Assembly: GCA_029718625.1 (NCBI GenBank)
Contig: CM056377.1
Span: 106,590,585-106,654,584, forward strand
DNA length: 64,000 nucleotides
Direction: 5' to 3'
DNA from: Synaphobranchus kaupii
Lineage: Eukaryota; Chordata; Actinopteri; Anguilliformes; Synaphobranchidae
How positions within the stretch are numbered: position 1 is the stretch's first letter; each line of letters begins with the position of its first letter. Shown here in pieces: positions 10,783 to 22,347 of this stretch. The position numbers were made by a program, and so were the translations under genes. The notes beneath the pieces are model-generated. The model made no database searches. It was given only the letters and a program-made list of their open reading frames with translations, and was not told the DNA's origin.

Positions 10783-12517
10783 TCAGGCGAGGAAGCAGCC
10801 AGGAGATTGACCAGCTTACGCCAGGGAACTGACACCGTATCGCCTTTTTCGATCGCATTTCGAGCTTTAGCCGGGGAGACAGCTTGGCCGGACGGCCCGC
10901 TGAGATCTTTATTTTTAAAAGCGTTATCTGAACCTATAAAGAACGCTTTGGCCATGATCGAACCACCTGCCACGTTCAGTGATCTTGTTACCGCGGCTAT
11001 ACGCATGGACAACCGTATTAGAGAACGTGAACGTGAGGGCAGAAAACTTTCAGTAGCAGTAGGTACTCCCCCATGTTCTCCATCATTCTCCTCCGTTGAT
11101 CAGCCTATGCAGGTGGATGGGTCATCATCAGCGAAACCGCTGAAGTACTGGTGTCATTATTGTAGATGCAAGGGTCATACAAGATTCCCAGTGAGACAAA
11201 ATAGTACTCCTTCTTGTACCCTTGTACCGGTCCAACTGCTTTGGGATGGGCGATCGGTCAGTGTTAATGCCTTTATCGATTCCAGAGCAGCCGATTGTTT
11301 TATCGACGCTAAATGGGCTAGGGTATTAAAGATTCTCACACACCGACTCACTAGTTAGGTTAGCCAGGTTACTGCTCTTGATGATCACCCTTTGGGTTCT
11401 GAAATCATTAAAGAGAGAACCGGTCCTGTATTGATGCGCTTTTCTCTCCAGGGTCACTTGGAGAGAATAAAAATTTTTTTGATTGATTCTCCATCTTGCC
11501 CACTCATTCTGGGTCATTCATGGCTGACTTTACATGACCCTCATGTTGGTTGGGGCAGAGACAGGGACCCTATTCGCCAGTGGGGTTCCCAGTGTCAATC
11601 CCACTGTCAAACTGTTATTTACCCTTCTTCGGGCCAAGTTTCTGAAGGTTCCGATCTCAGCTCCGCTAGTGATTCAGAGGAGGCGGAGTTTTGCTGTGAC
11701 CAGGATTCTTCCTCTGCTCTCGCAGAGAGTAAAGAGAAGAGTCTGGCCTGGGACCCCTTTGCTGGGGGAGGTTCCAGGGAGGAGGATAACCGTTCGGTTT
11801 CCGATTTCGAGTGGGAGACGTCATCTGACGTCCCGTCAGAGACTCCGGAGGTGGTAGGGGCGCTCGAGTTTCGCCTGCCCACTAACATACCAGTTTCTCA
11901 GATTGTGGCCCCAGTTAGGGGGGCTATTGAGACAGCGGTGTAGAAGGCTATACGTTCCGAGCCCGGTCCAGGTGGGGGTCCGCCTCATTGCCTGTTTGTA
12001 CCTTCTCGGTTGAGGTCGCGAGTTCTCCAGTGGGGTCACGCCTCTCAATTGGTGGCTCATCCTGGCGTTCACCGGACGAAAGATTTTATTTCTTGCCGGT
12101 TTTGGTGGCCCAAACTTGAGATCGATGTGCGGGAATTTGTCGCCGCGTGTTCTACTTGCGCCCGTAACAAGGGTTCGCGGCTTTCCCCACCGGGCCCCTT
12201 ACGTCCACTTCCCATTCCCAGTCATGTTAATCCCACCTTCCACGTCTCTCGCCTTAAACCGGTGCTCGTTAGCACTCTCGCCCCGGTCGACAAGCCGCCA
12301 TCTCCCCCCCCGGTTCTTGGAGGGAGGTACGGTCTATACCGTTCGGCGTATTTTGGCCGAGAGACGCATAGGCAGAGGCTACCAGTTTCTGGTGGACTGG
12401 GAGGGTTGTAGTCCTGAGAAGCACTGCTGGGTTCCCTCCAGGAACATCTTGGACCCGGTACTTATTAGGGACTTCCGTAGAAGCAAGGCTGAGGGATCGC
12501 CTGGAGCCGTCCCTTAG
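10783..12517 (+). pseudogene. Ty3/Gypsy gag-pol relic without reverse transcriptase
   Basis: One frame runs from a 5'-truncated gag (about 10783) to 12410, with TAG stops at 11356-11358 and 11941-11943. In order it shows the gag C-terminus and a zinc knuckle at about 11152 (C-x2-C-x4-H, fourth Cys replaced by Val). Next is an aspartic protease motif DSRA at 11278 where DSGA is expected, then LILGHSWLTLHDPHVGW. A Ser/Glu-rich acidic stretch lies at about 11640-11850, followed by the integrase zinc region (HPGVHRTKDFISCRFWW, CSTCARNKG). Reverse transcriptase, RNase H and the integrase core are absent. After a C run near 12303 the frame changes and a chromodomain follows (VRRILAERRIGRGYQFLVDWEGC, 12330-12500). 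It is a dead, internally deleted relative of chromodomain Gypsy elements, distinct from the copy at 26-33 kb. Confidence 0.88.
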
Positions 12518-15260
12518 AAGAGGTTGCTTTTTTTTTTGGAGGTTGCTTTGTTTTGCCTTGTGCTAGGGAAGTTTTGCTCCCAATCCTGTGTTATCTCAGT
12601 CCTGGTGAGGCTACTTCCGTGTTTTTTGGTGTATCTTTCTTGATACTCTTTTAGAAATCCTTATTGGTCGCGTTTGGTTCTCCGAGCCTTACACTCCCCC
12701 TTACAATTTAAAAAATTTGAGGAAGCTTAGCCACCAAGGCCAAAGGAAACGCCACTGATAGATGTGTGAAAAAATATGCACATATCAGAGTTTCTTTTGC
12801 AAATGGTTTCATCACTTTCTCTCGTAATTTGCAACTGAAACATGTTCAAATGGCAGTCTTTTATAATAGACAATATTTCTTACTCATCTATGGCATTCAT
12901 CTGAAATTGCTGCCGATTGCTGAATAGTTTCAGTGGCTGCTGTCTCCAAAGAATGGCTCTGTCACTGCCTCCAAAAGTGTCGTGAAGGTAATTCAAAGAT
13001 CCATCTGTAAGGATTTGTTTGTACCGTGTTATTATATGTCAAAGCTCTCTTGGATGAATTTCCATTTAGAGCAAATTATACCAAAGGCTCTCAAATTAAT
13101 TAACTTGTCAAGGAGATAAACAGTATCAAGTGTAATAAGATAGCATCTACACTCTTCTAAATTCAACCACTCAGTCTTGTCCCAAAAAAAAAACTTGATC
13201 TATGAGTGTTTTATGGTGCTGCATTCTTGTGACTGATGTAGTAATGCCGTTTTATTTTTCTGAGCATAATATTCATATTTCAGAAAGCAATTAGCAGGCA
13301 ACATGGCATCGTTTGTTTGTATAGTTTATGATCATTTTAATTTAGATTCTCTTTGATGTAAATGTGTATTCTGTTCATTCTTGTTTTGTGTATTTCCAGC
13401 CCTGTTAGGCACATGCTGTTTTGTGTACTTGGCTATGAACAGTACATGTATAGAGACTTGCAGGTCATTTTAAGCTCTTATTTCCTTATTAACCTGCTAA
13501 TGAAGTTCCCATGGCTTTCTAAACCAATTCTCCTTATTCTAGCTACATATGTTCTTTCCCGTTCAGTGGCCATTTCCTGGAAACTAAACAGTCTAAAGAA
13601 ATGTAAGGGGCAACTATGGCAACCAGCTCTGAAATAAAGAAGATGGACTGACAGTTTTTACAGTCGACTGGACATAATTGGACACTAAAGGTTTATGTGT
13701 GATGTGTGTTTATTGCTACTGGACATCATAAAAATCTGTTTAAGAGAAAGATCAATAAGTCAACATCTGGAAAACCCCAGCGGGTAATTTATGCTCCTCT
13801 TTTCAGTGTCTTTTCTTTAATGGCAGGTATTTATTTATTAACTTGGGCTTATCAGTGTATTACAATTGTATAAATAACTTGCTGGATATTCTAGTCAATC
13901 AGATAATAAGATTATACTTGACATAAGGAATTCACAATGGCATATTCAAATTGCTGAAACCTATCATTAAATAAGCATTTAACGCAGTGTCAACTTTGAG
14001 CATTGATGTCAAACTAAATAATGAATGCTAAAACCAATTTGTTTGATATCCTTGTAATGGATTTCCAAGGTCATCCTATGTTTTAACGACACAGCATAAG
14101 CTTTCTCTGTTGTTCAAGAGTATTAGTGTTATAAGTGTTATACAGAGAAGATGATTTAAATGGATGATTTTGACAACAAAGTACATTGAAAGACCACTCC
14201 AAGCCTAATGAATTGTAGGATTGCATGCTAGCAAAACAACCTAAATCAAAATGGATTAACATTAATATTCCAGCTTTCACAAAACAGGAAAATTGAAGTA
14301 GGCTACCATCATTTGTGGAATGGAATGAATTTTGATAATTCAATATCGTAGGTGATTCAGCTGCACCATTTCCTTGTTATGTTTTTCTTCACTGAGAAGC
14401 TTAATCCTAAGAATTTAATGAATAGATAGCTCTTCTTAAAGAAAATTATAAGCCCACCACATATAGCCAAACGAATGATGAGCCACCAGTGCTGATTCCT
14501 CTAATATAATTCTCTTTTTTATTATTGGGCTTTACTAACTTTCCTCCGTCTGTTCAGGGGGATCAGAATAAGCATCTGGAGGCAGATATCATCCATCTTG
14601 CTCATCTTAACAAATAAGGAAACTTTTTAATTAAAAGTCTTGGTCAAAATATGTATGCATTACACTACAAACAAAAAAAATAGTGACACTAGTGGCAAAT
14701 CTTTGTTGAAGCTATTTTTGATGGAAAGATATGGGTTCCATTATTGTCAAATATTTTCTTCTCCATATCTGAGGGTAATTTCTGGAAACCAGATGCTTTG
14801 ACAGCTCAAGTCAAGAGGCAACTAAGCTATTTTTTAGCCTGTATCGACAATGTGTTCACGCGACTAAGTATTCGCCTCTAGGGGAAAATCTCTTTATAAC
14901 CCTGAGAACAAAATAATTTTTCAGGATATAGCACAGCAGCAAAGTGTTTGCCTCAGTGGGAAAGGATAGATAAGTGATAAAATTTGTCTTTTCTTGTGAA
15001 CATCCTTACTGAAATGCTGAAATTTGGCATAACTTCCAGTTTATCTAAATGGGCCAATATGGGACTGGAGCCAAATTATCTCCAACATTTGGGATTACTG
15101 TCAAGTTCTGCCTTGCAATATGAACAAAATGGTAATCAATACAATACAATAGCCATCCTACTACCTGGTACACTAGCTTTTAGGACAAACCTACCTACCT
15201 GAAAGCAGTTAAAAGTAAACCAGACAGTTAAAGTAAGGTACCATACTGCTTTAATATTTC
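12518..15260. other. Gypsy relic 3' flank and non-coding stretch
   Basis: 12518-12720 is T-rich sequence that could be the decayed 3' end or LTR of the Gypsy relic. No partner LTR was found. 12721-15260 is AT-rich without a supported gene. The short ORFs there (for example 13362-13637) lack homology that I recognise. Confidence 0.4.
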
Positions 15261-15264
15261 ATGT

Positions 15265-15350
15265 GTAATTATATTCAACTTTTCTCTTTGTCCCACATTT
15301 TATGCCAAATATTTAATGTTAATTATATTCAACTTTTCTCTTTGTCCCAA
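15265..15350. repeat. Tandem duplication, about 53-bp unit
   Basis: TAATTATATTCAACTTTTCTC with the following TTTGTCCCA occurs at about 15266 and again at about 15319. Confidence 0.75.
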
Positions 15351-16476
15351 TTTTTAGGGCTTTTGAGTGTTCAGTACCTTATAGAAATTACACAGCATAT
15401 GACGTTTTGACAGCGGGTTTTGGCACAGCTCTACGGAGCAAAATCACAGTAAAAAAATATGTATTTACTCAAAAAAGATGCATAAAAGTAACTTACTATA
15501 CGTAAATGTAAATTGTGGTTTGTAAATGTATGTCACGTGTTGCAAATGAACATGAACATATCCCTCTAATTTTACAAGTGTATGCCAAGGTGTTTAGGCT
15601 GAAGGCAAACAACTTTATGAATGTCTGCTTCTAGAAGCCCATTGTAGAAATAATGCTCAGTAGCAGTGCAATAGCATTACCATTCAGGGCCCGATTCTCA
15701 CTCAAGGCAAAATTGTCAAGCGCTAGCCCTAATGCAAGGTGCTGCCGAATTAGTGTGTGTTCAGCTCAATTTCAGTAATTTTGTGACACCAGGCTTTAGT
15801 GCAACTGCGCACTGGTTCAGAAGGAATACATTTACTGTGGGTGTTATGCAGGTTTGGTTTCATTATTGCCAATCAGATCTCCTCATTTCTATTTCTTTAA
15901 AAACAGTGTGTTAGCACCACAGCTAACTGCTAATTTTGGCATGACCAGAGAGCAAGTGCTTTGTAAGAGGCTCTGTTACAGGTCTCTCAACAAACTATTA
16001 CTCATGCGATCAAAACAAAGGTGAGACTGAATAGTTTTCAGTTTAATATTTATTTCCACCTCAAACAAAATATATTTTCCATTTATATGCCAGTGCTAAA
16101 AACTGTAATAAATGGTTCCTGTGAACAACTCCGCTGGGTGAATATATCCAGTCTGGGCAGAAGCAGGAGGGTGTCTGGCAGAGACACCCTCCAGTTAGCC
16201 TCACCATTATGCTGCTACCCCTATTGTTTCAACTTGGCAGACATCACACATCAATTTGGGAAAGAAGACTATGCGTTTAGTTTGAATTTACTATAGCTTT
16301 TCTGTTTCTTTGCTGTACATTTTTGTTTAATACCACTATTTAAAATGGAAAAAAACACTTCAACTAAGTTTAATTAATTTCAGACATGCACTTGATAAGA
16401 TGAATGTAAACTCACAAGAGAAACAGCTCTGCAGCCAACCAGTCCTGTTCTCTCGCTCTCTCTCTCTCTCTTTTTT
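15351..16476. other. Non-coding stretch
   Basis: No gene is supported. A GGGCCCGATTCTCACTC tract at about 15688 looks like one transposon end, but no matching end was found. A CT-rich microsatellite lies at about 16450-16475. Confidence 0.4.
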
Positions 16477-16610
16477 ACACATGCTGGTTATATACGGAAG
16501 CAATTCAGGTTAAGTACCTTGCTCAAGAGTACAATAGCAGCATCCTACCTAGGAATTGAACTTAGGTTACAAGCCCAGCTCCTTAACAATCATACTACAC
16601 TGCCGTGTAG
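16477..16610 (-). mobile_element. tRNA-derived fish SINE
   Basis: Read on the minus strand, the head has an A-box-like GTAGTATGATTGTTAAGG and a B-box-like AGTTCAATTCC. The conserved TTGAGCAAGGTACTTAACC central domain follows. The same domain occurs in the plus-strand copy at 24975-25170. It is non-coding and would be transcribed by RNA polymerase III. Confidence 0.75.
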
Positions 16611-16724
16611 AATACAGCACGCCACAAAGAATGCATTGACTTTCTGAGGGCTATTGTAATGTACCACTGACAGGTTCAAACATCGGAAATGCATTTTTAA
16701 CATTCCAAAGGTTCTGTTGTGGTT

Positions 16725-17035
16725 CGAACACTGGTTTGAACCCAAATGCAGGACTCAGAGACAGACTCAGGCAAATATTTATTATTTTATATTTATTAGG
16801 GTGGTCAGAAAAAGACAATGGAACACGGAAGGCTAGGTGACGGACTGGAAACAGCGTTGGCCAAATAAACGGCTGGGCAGGAGACGGGGCAGGAGTGAAC
16901 AGGACGGGAAGCAGGCAGGACGGGCTGGAGCGACGAACAGAAAACAAACAGGTTAGGTAGAATTGCAAAACAGACAGAATGGCCGGGGAATGTCTAGACG
17001 GAGCTGAGACAAACAACAAACTGGCAATATATTTT
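16725..17035 (-). mobile_element. Gypsy-type LTR fragment
   Basis: The plus strand reads GGTTTGAACCCAAATGCAGG...TATTTATTATTTTA, then a purine-rich GGACGGGAAGCAGGCAGGACGGGCTGG tract. This is the same layout as the terminal part of the LTR at 26182 (GACGAACCCAAGTGCAACG, then TTTAATAATTT, then GC-rich repeats). The other end, partner LTR and coding region are missing. The assignment is by layout only. Confidence 0.5.
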
Positions 17036-17049
17036 TATTGTTTATTTCT

Positions 17050-17136
17050 TTTGTTGATAGGAGCTCCGCTCAGGTAGTGCTCCTGAATTTTGTTGTATAC
17101 ACCAGTACAATGACAATAAAGGAATTCTATTCTATG
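17050..17136 (+). mobile_element. LINE 3' tail fragment
   Basis: The sequence GGAGCTCCGCTCAGGTAG...GTACAATGACAATAAAGG followed by ATTCTATTCTATG resembles the 3' untranslated end and simple tail of a fish non-LTR retrotransposon. No reverse-transcriptase coding part is attached. Confidence 0.4.
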
Positions 17137-17279
17137 TAGGCTGCTACTCTACTTGACTGTAGTGACCGTTACAATTTTTTACAAGAACCAGTGCACCTAC
17201 ACGCATTTAATAAACACGTATCTTACACAATTGATGGGAGTAGAGCCGATATCCCACCTTCCTTATGTCTCTCATTCAA

Positions 17280-17623
17280 GTAGCTTACACTAATTAACAG
17301 ACAGGGTGTACACGCGTTGTGCACATGCCTATGTAAACACACTTATATTACGCTGTTGAAATAACTTAGATCAGGTTTGTGGTGGTTTTTGCGCAAGTGC
17401 TTTCTGCTGACTCAAGATAGCAATACGCCAAAAATTATCCTGGCCACACCTCATCTTAAGACCAACGTGCCCAGTTCACTTGCTATGAGTGCAAGTTCAC
17501 TTGGTAGTTAAACAACGCGAGTGCTGGGCGCTATAATGACCCCTGCGCAGGTAAGATATCTTACCCCTGTAAGTTAGCAGAGACACTTGCGTTTGGTTAG
17601 CGCCGGGTGTAAGATAGGGCCCA
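17280..17623 (-). mobile_element. GGGCCCTAT-family transposon, terminal fragment
   Basis: The plus strand ends GCCGGGTGTAAGATAGGGCCC at 17623. It reads, inverted, the first 350 bp of the copies at 46953 and 56847. Shared tracts include CAAGATAGCAATACGCC, CATCTTAAGACCAACGTGCCCAG and GACACTTGCGTTTGG. Only this end survives. Confidence 0.82.
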
Positions 17624-18239
17624 TTGTGTTTAACGTTCACGAAATTCATTCTTTCTTCATATGTTCCTAAATAACAGAACTGGTGGCTGTTTTAGTCATT
17701 AACCGTTCATCTCATCCATTGGTTATTTTGGTCGCTTTTTAGATGTGCAGGGAAAACAAAGTACAGTGTCTTCAGCATACACATACTCAAAATAGGTCAG
17801 TAAACAGACTTCAAGGGGATCTAGCAGTGTGTAGAGACTGTTAAAGTTAATGGGAAAAGAGTGGAGACAGCAGAGAAGGAATAGAAGCAAGACAATATAA
17901 TAGTGATTATAGTGTAAAAAAAGTTAATGGGCTGTAGCTAAAAGCACTCTGTTTGGACTCATTTGATGGGTGATCTGAGGAAGAATAGACATCCTCATTT
18001 CAGAAACATGTTTTGGTGTGTAAGCCCCTGTAGATGTACGTATATCCAATTTCTTGGTCCAGTACATTTCCCGTGATTTAAAAATAAGTAATACCAATAT
18101 CACCACCCTTTTAATGACATCACATGTAATGGCTGTAGCTGTAATGGCTGTTTCTTGTGTTCATGTTTGTTAATTTTTATGTATTTTGTTGTGTCGGGCT
18201 TTTGTCTTTTAATACAGTATATATATTTTTTTATTTATT
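17624..18239. other. Non-coding stretch
   Basis: I found nothing recognisable here. Confidence 0.4.
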
Positions 18240-18500
18240 TACCTTTATTTATACAGGGTAGGTTGACTGAGCACACATGCTCTTTTACAGCAACGCCCTG
18301 TTATTGCCCCCCCAATTAGCCTAACCTGCATGTCTTTGAATTGCGGGAGGAAACCAGAGTACCCGGAGGAAACCCACGCAGATACAGGGAGAACATGCAA
18401 ACTCCACACAGAAAGGTCCCATCTGGGATTCGAGCCCAGGACCTTCTTGCTGTGAGGCGACAGTGTACCACTGTACCGCCACTGTACCACCATACTGCCA
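18240..18500 (-). mobile_element. tRNA-derived SINE of the DANA/mermaid type
   Basis: On the minus strand the head reads ACTGTCGCCTCACAGCAAG, then the B box GGCTCGAATCCC. The body follows with GTTTGCATGTTCTCCC, CGTGGGTTTCCTCCGGG and CATGCAGGTTAGGCTAATTG. This order is that of a very common fish SINE. The body ends near a plus-strand TTTATTTATTTACC tract. Overlapping ORFs on both strands are not genes. Confidence 0.75.
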
Positions 18501-18509
18501 ATTTCCATG

Positions 18510-20420
18510 GACTACCAATGCAGTTGAATACAATATCTATTTTACATTTATATCGCTACAAAATGTACACTATCACTGTAATAATTCATTTGTTTCACAA
18601 CTTACAAACAAAGTAGACCTATACTTAATCCTTTGTGTTTTAGTCCTATTGTTTTTATAGGATATTGAAGTGCAGTGATGGCTATCAGACTGCGTAAGTC
18701 AATGTGTTCGTGATTTATCTGTTGTTAGGACTTGGTGAGTTAAGGGTTATTTATATCCTATTATGTAAAACCATATAATTGAAAGCGGGTGTACTTTTTT
18801 ACATCACTGTATGCATGCAAATGTAGAAATTATTTCACCTTTCGCCAACTTTCAGGTAGACACTGATACATCTCAATATTGAATATATTTCATCCAGTTT
18901 CCTAAGCAGTTTTGCTCTGTCATGCCCTGGTGTGCATTTCCTTGTAAATTATACTTCTATAATGACTGGAAAGGTATAAGGAAATAAATTGGCCGGCAAA
19001 CGGAGATCATAATAAATCGATAATATGCACATTAAGTGATGGGTAAAGCGTTGTATCATTTGAATTATGACCCTGTTGGCCAGGAGCCACTTGAAAGTCC
19101 GGAATACCCTTGTTGTGATTCATCCATTGCAACCATCTGTGTTAGAGTAATTAATACCTCAGCCAACAGAGGTAAAACTAAATTTGTGATCACTGATGAA
19201 GCCAACTGAACATATTAGTTATGATATAAAAATATGAAGAGAAACCTATTTCTTAAGTGATTTTTCAGTTTTCTGAAAAAGTAACTGGTGTTTACTCAGC
19301 TAGCATAGAGCCAGTTAGCACCTGATTAAGCCAGCAGGGAATAGAACAGGTGAGTTATTCAAGGGGAAAATTAGATGGAAAACCTTTGTCTTTCTTTACC
19401 AGCTCGGTGGAATAGAAGCTTGTTAAAATGCACTGGCTGCTTCGGTCACATTGCACCTCAGCTATCGGTTGGTAGGGACAGGCATGTGTGTATTTTACCC
19501 ACTTAACCAGCTGAGGAAATGCCAAGAATCTGTCATGTATAAAGCATAACAGAAACCAGAAGAGAAACTGGTTATGCACATTGCATTCATCATAGAATAC
19601 TTTTAACAACCGTTGAAATGAAGTTCCTTTCTCACTTTGAGACTTTATTTATAGCAGAGGTTGTTCATATCATAATTGATATAAACATCCACGTAGATAT
19701 GTCTCCTTCAGTTACACAGCAACATTAGTTGGGGTACACTGGCACTTAAATTCACATTTATGTGTGTGGGTGTTGGAAAGACAAATATAATCTCTCTCTA
19801 AATGTTCATCACAGCCATTCAGAACACACAAGGTTTCTGTGGCCTTGGCTTTGCTGAATACCTCCCTTGATAAATGTTGAGCGCTTTTAGATGACTGCAT
19901 GGACTGTAAATGTTTATCCTTAAATGACAACTGAAAATATTTAGTACATAAATTAAACACCTTTGTCATGTAACTGCGTTTTGTTTCTGTTAAGATGTTA
20001 CAAGCATCTCATGATGCTGCTACTGTGAGTTAGAAACTTGAAAAAAGTTATATATTTCACTTGAAAAGTTAAAAATAGAAATTTTGTGACAGAGAAAAGT
20101 GCTCAAATAATTACGATTTTTTTCACTCGCCCTTACAAAACAAATATAATTTCCAGATTTATTGCATTCAGTATTGCATTCTTGTCCGTAGGATCCATTC
20201 ACTGTATCATTAAGCTGATTGAGGAGGCTCATCTAGGGCACATAGCCAAACCTCTGTGGTAAGTAATCCTCAGACAATTCCACCTATCATGTACCTTTGG
20301 AACTGCATAGGTGGACAAATTGCTAATGTGATCATGAGTTTATAATGTCTATAATGTCTCAAATTATGTTTATTGATCTGAACAATATATAAGTGTAGGT
20401 CAGGTCTGCAAGACACTTAC
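18510..20420. other. Non-coding stretch
   Basis: No gene, repeat pair or RNA gene is supported. The ORFs here are short and without recognised similarity. Confidence 0.4.
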
Positions 20421-20422
20421 AT

Positions 20423-20592
20423 CAATGGTCCCAATACTATTTTTGGCTGTGTCCTACTTAAAATGTCCTACTTAAGACCTGCTCAACTATCTTGTTTTTG
20501 CAGAATGCCAGCAACAAAGAGAAATTGCATAAAGCTTTTTATTAAAGCAGCCTTTTGCTGAAGACTCTTCAAAGAAGCTGGTCCATTAAAAA
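20423..20592. repeat. Direct repeat flanking an insertion, left copy
   Basis: ACATCAATGGTCCCAATACT to AGCTGGTCCATTAAAAAT recurs at 22158-22347 with a few changes and an AT-rich expansion in the right copy. The transposon fragment at 20595-22068 lies between the two copies. Confidence 0.85.
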
Positions 20593-20594
20593 TA

Positions 20595-22068
20595 ACAAAA
20601 TAACGGTATTTATGTTATTAATCAATATTACAATGCACATAATGAACTTCGGATGAAGCTTTAACTTCGAGAACTCCATGAGAACAGCCTCATGGAATTG
20701 ATGTTTGAAAATGCTTCATTGTATAATCAAACAAAATTCATTAAACAAGCAGGCTAATTTGGCGTTGTCTAAGGCAGGGGTTCCCAAACCAGTCCTGGGG
20801 GACCCCTGTGTATGCTGGTTTTCGTTGCAACCACAGTTGCAATCCCAGAATTTTAACAAGCTGTTAATTTTTCTTAATTAGGTGCTTTTCATGTTTGGAG
20901 GAATTATTTGCCCTCTTAAGCCACATTATATCAGAAATAGCTATGGATGCCATGTAGAATAAACACCCCATGTTCGCATTGTGCTTATTGTGCTTATTGT
21001 GCTATATTATTTAAAAAAGATAAGAAAATTATTTAACAGATCCATTTAAAAACTGATTTGAATCAATAGGCTCCTAATTGGTAAAAGTGTGGACACATGG
21101 CCACTAAAACTAACCATTTGGTAGATAATGAAGAATTCAAACACAAAGCAAATGATAACGAGCCAAACCTGCATTGTGTTAATAAGCTTAAAGAAAAAAT
21201 TGAGTTAAACACGTGTTCAACAACCTAATTAGGAGCCTATTGATTCACTTCACTCTTTAATTTGAGTGAAAATACATTATTTTGTAACCTCTTTTTATGT
21301 AATTGTTGCAATATAGCACAATAAGCACAACGTAAACATGAGAACTCTTGTTCTACATGGCATGCATAGCTATTTCTGACATAATGAGTCAGAAATGAGA
21401 GGGCGAATAATTCCTCCAAACATGAAAAGCACCTAATTAAGAAAAATTAACAGCTTGTTAAAATTCTGGGATTGCAACTGTGGTTGCAACAAAAACCAGC
21501 ATACACAGGGGTCCCCCAGGACCGGTTTGGGAACCCCTGGTCTAAGGTGATACTGAAGCCAAATTGCAGTAGCATATTCTTAGCTGTTGCAGGTACTTTT
21601 AACTAAATTTAACCGAATATACCCTATTTTCTAAAATAACAGCACTGTCCGGAATTACCGGGAACCCGTGCCGGTGTTAAACCCTAATGTTAAAGATTAT
21701 TATTGTGTATATCAAAATGCTTCATAATGGTTAGTCCGAATAATATTGATCCATGTAGCCTATTCCTTGCTCGCACTACACACGCACGAGCATGTCTGTT
21801 TCGCCATCATATAAGCAATCCGCCAACGTGGAAAGGCAGGCTTTTAAAGGGAATGGGAATATTTTTGATTGGTTTATTGCATGTTACGCCCAAAGCACAC
21901 CTATAATTAATGAAGAGACTAAGTTCAGCCCATTTTCACGTTGCGCTGTGCTTAGCGCTCAAAAAACTAGCCGTCTAACTAGCAAAAGTGGACTTGGACA
22001 CGCCCTAAATGCACTTTACACTATGCGTTTAGACAAAGCGTTAGATAGAGCCCCAGGTGTGTTACAGC
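20595..22068 (+). mobile_element. GGGCCCTAT-family transposon, 3' portion
   Basis: From ACAAAATAACGGTAT onward the sequence follows the 3' two thirds of the copy at 56847-58848. Shared blocks include AACTTCGAGAACTCCATGAG, AACAAGCAGGCTAATTTGGC, GGTTAGTCCGAATAATATTG, GGACTTGGACACGCCCTAAA and an end GATAGAGCCCC. It is interrupted by the MITE at 20775-21539. No intact ORF is present. Confidence 0.85.
20775..21539. mobile_element. 765-bp hAT MITE with long inverted repeats
   Basis: The ends CAGGGGTTCCCAAACC and GGTTTGGGAACCCCTG begin inverted repeats of about 125 bp, running to the AAGCACCTAATTAAG region. An 8-bp duplication GTCTAAGG flanks it (20767-20774 and 21540-21547). The related copy at 58370-58387 carries the uninterrupted site (GGCGTTTTCTAAGGTGAGAC), which confirms the exact insertion point. 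Confidence 0.95.
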
Positions 22069-22157
22069 TGGATTCAATCATAGCCAATCAAATGACCTCT
22101 TTTCATTCCCTTTAAGACCCGTGCACATTGTGACCCGGCATGCTGCCAATTTCCATG

Positions 22158-22347
22158 GACATCAATGGTCCCAATACTTAATTATTTTTATTATTTTTAT
22201 TTTTTATTTTTTTGCTGTGTCCTACTTAAAATTCTAAGACCTGCTCAACTATCTTGTTTTTGCAGAATGCCAGCAGCAGAGAAATTGCATAAAGCTTTTA
22301 TTAAAGCAGCCATTTGCTGAAGACTCTTCGAAGAAGCTGGTCCATTA
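22158..22347. repeat. Direct repeat flanking an insertion, right copy
   Basis: This pairs with 20423-20592. It carries an added T/A-rich run (TTATTTTTATTATTTTTATT) at about 22180-22210. Confidence 0.85.

Noticed and set aside
18245..18616. Overlapping ORFs on both strands with Cys and Trp.
   Set aside because: They lie within a DANA/mermaid-type SINE, which is non-coding.
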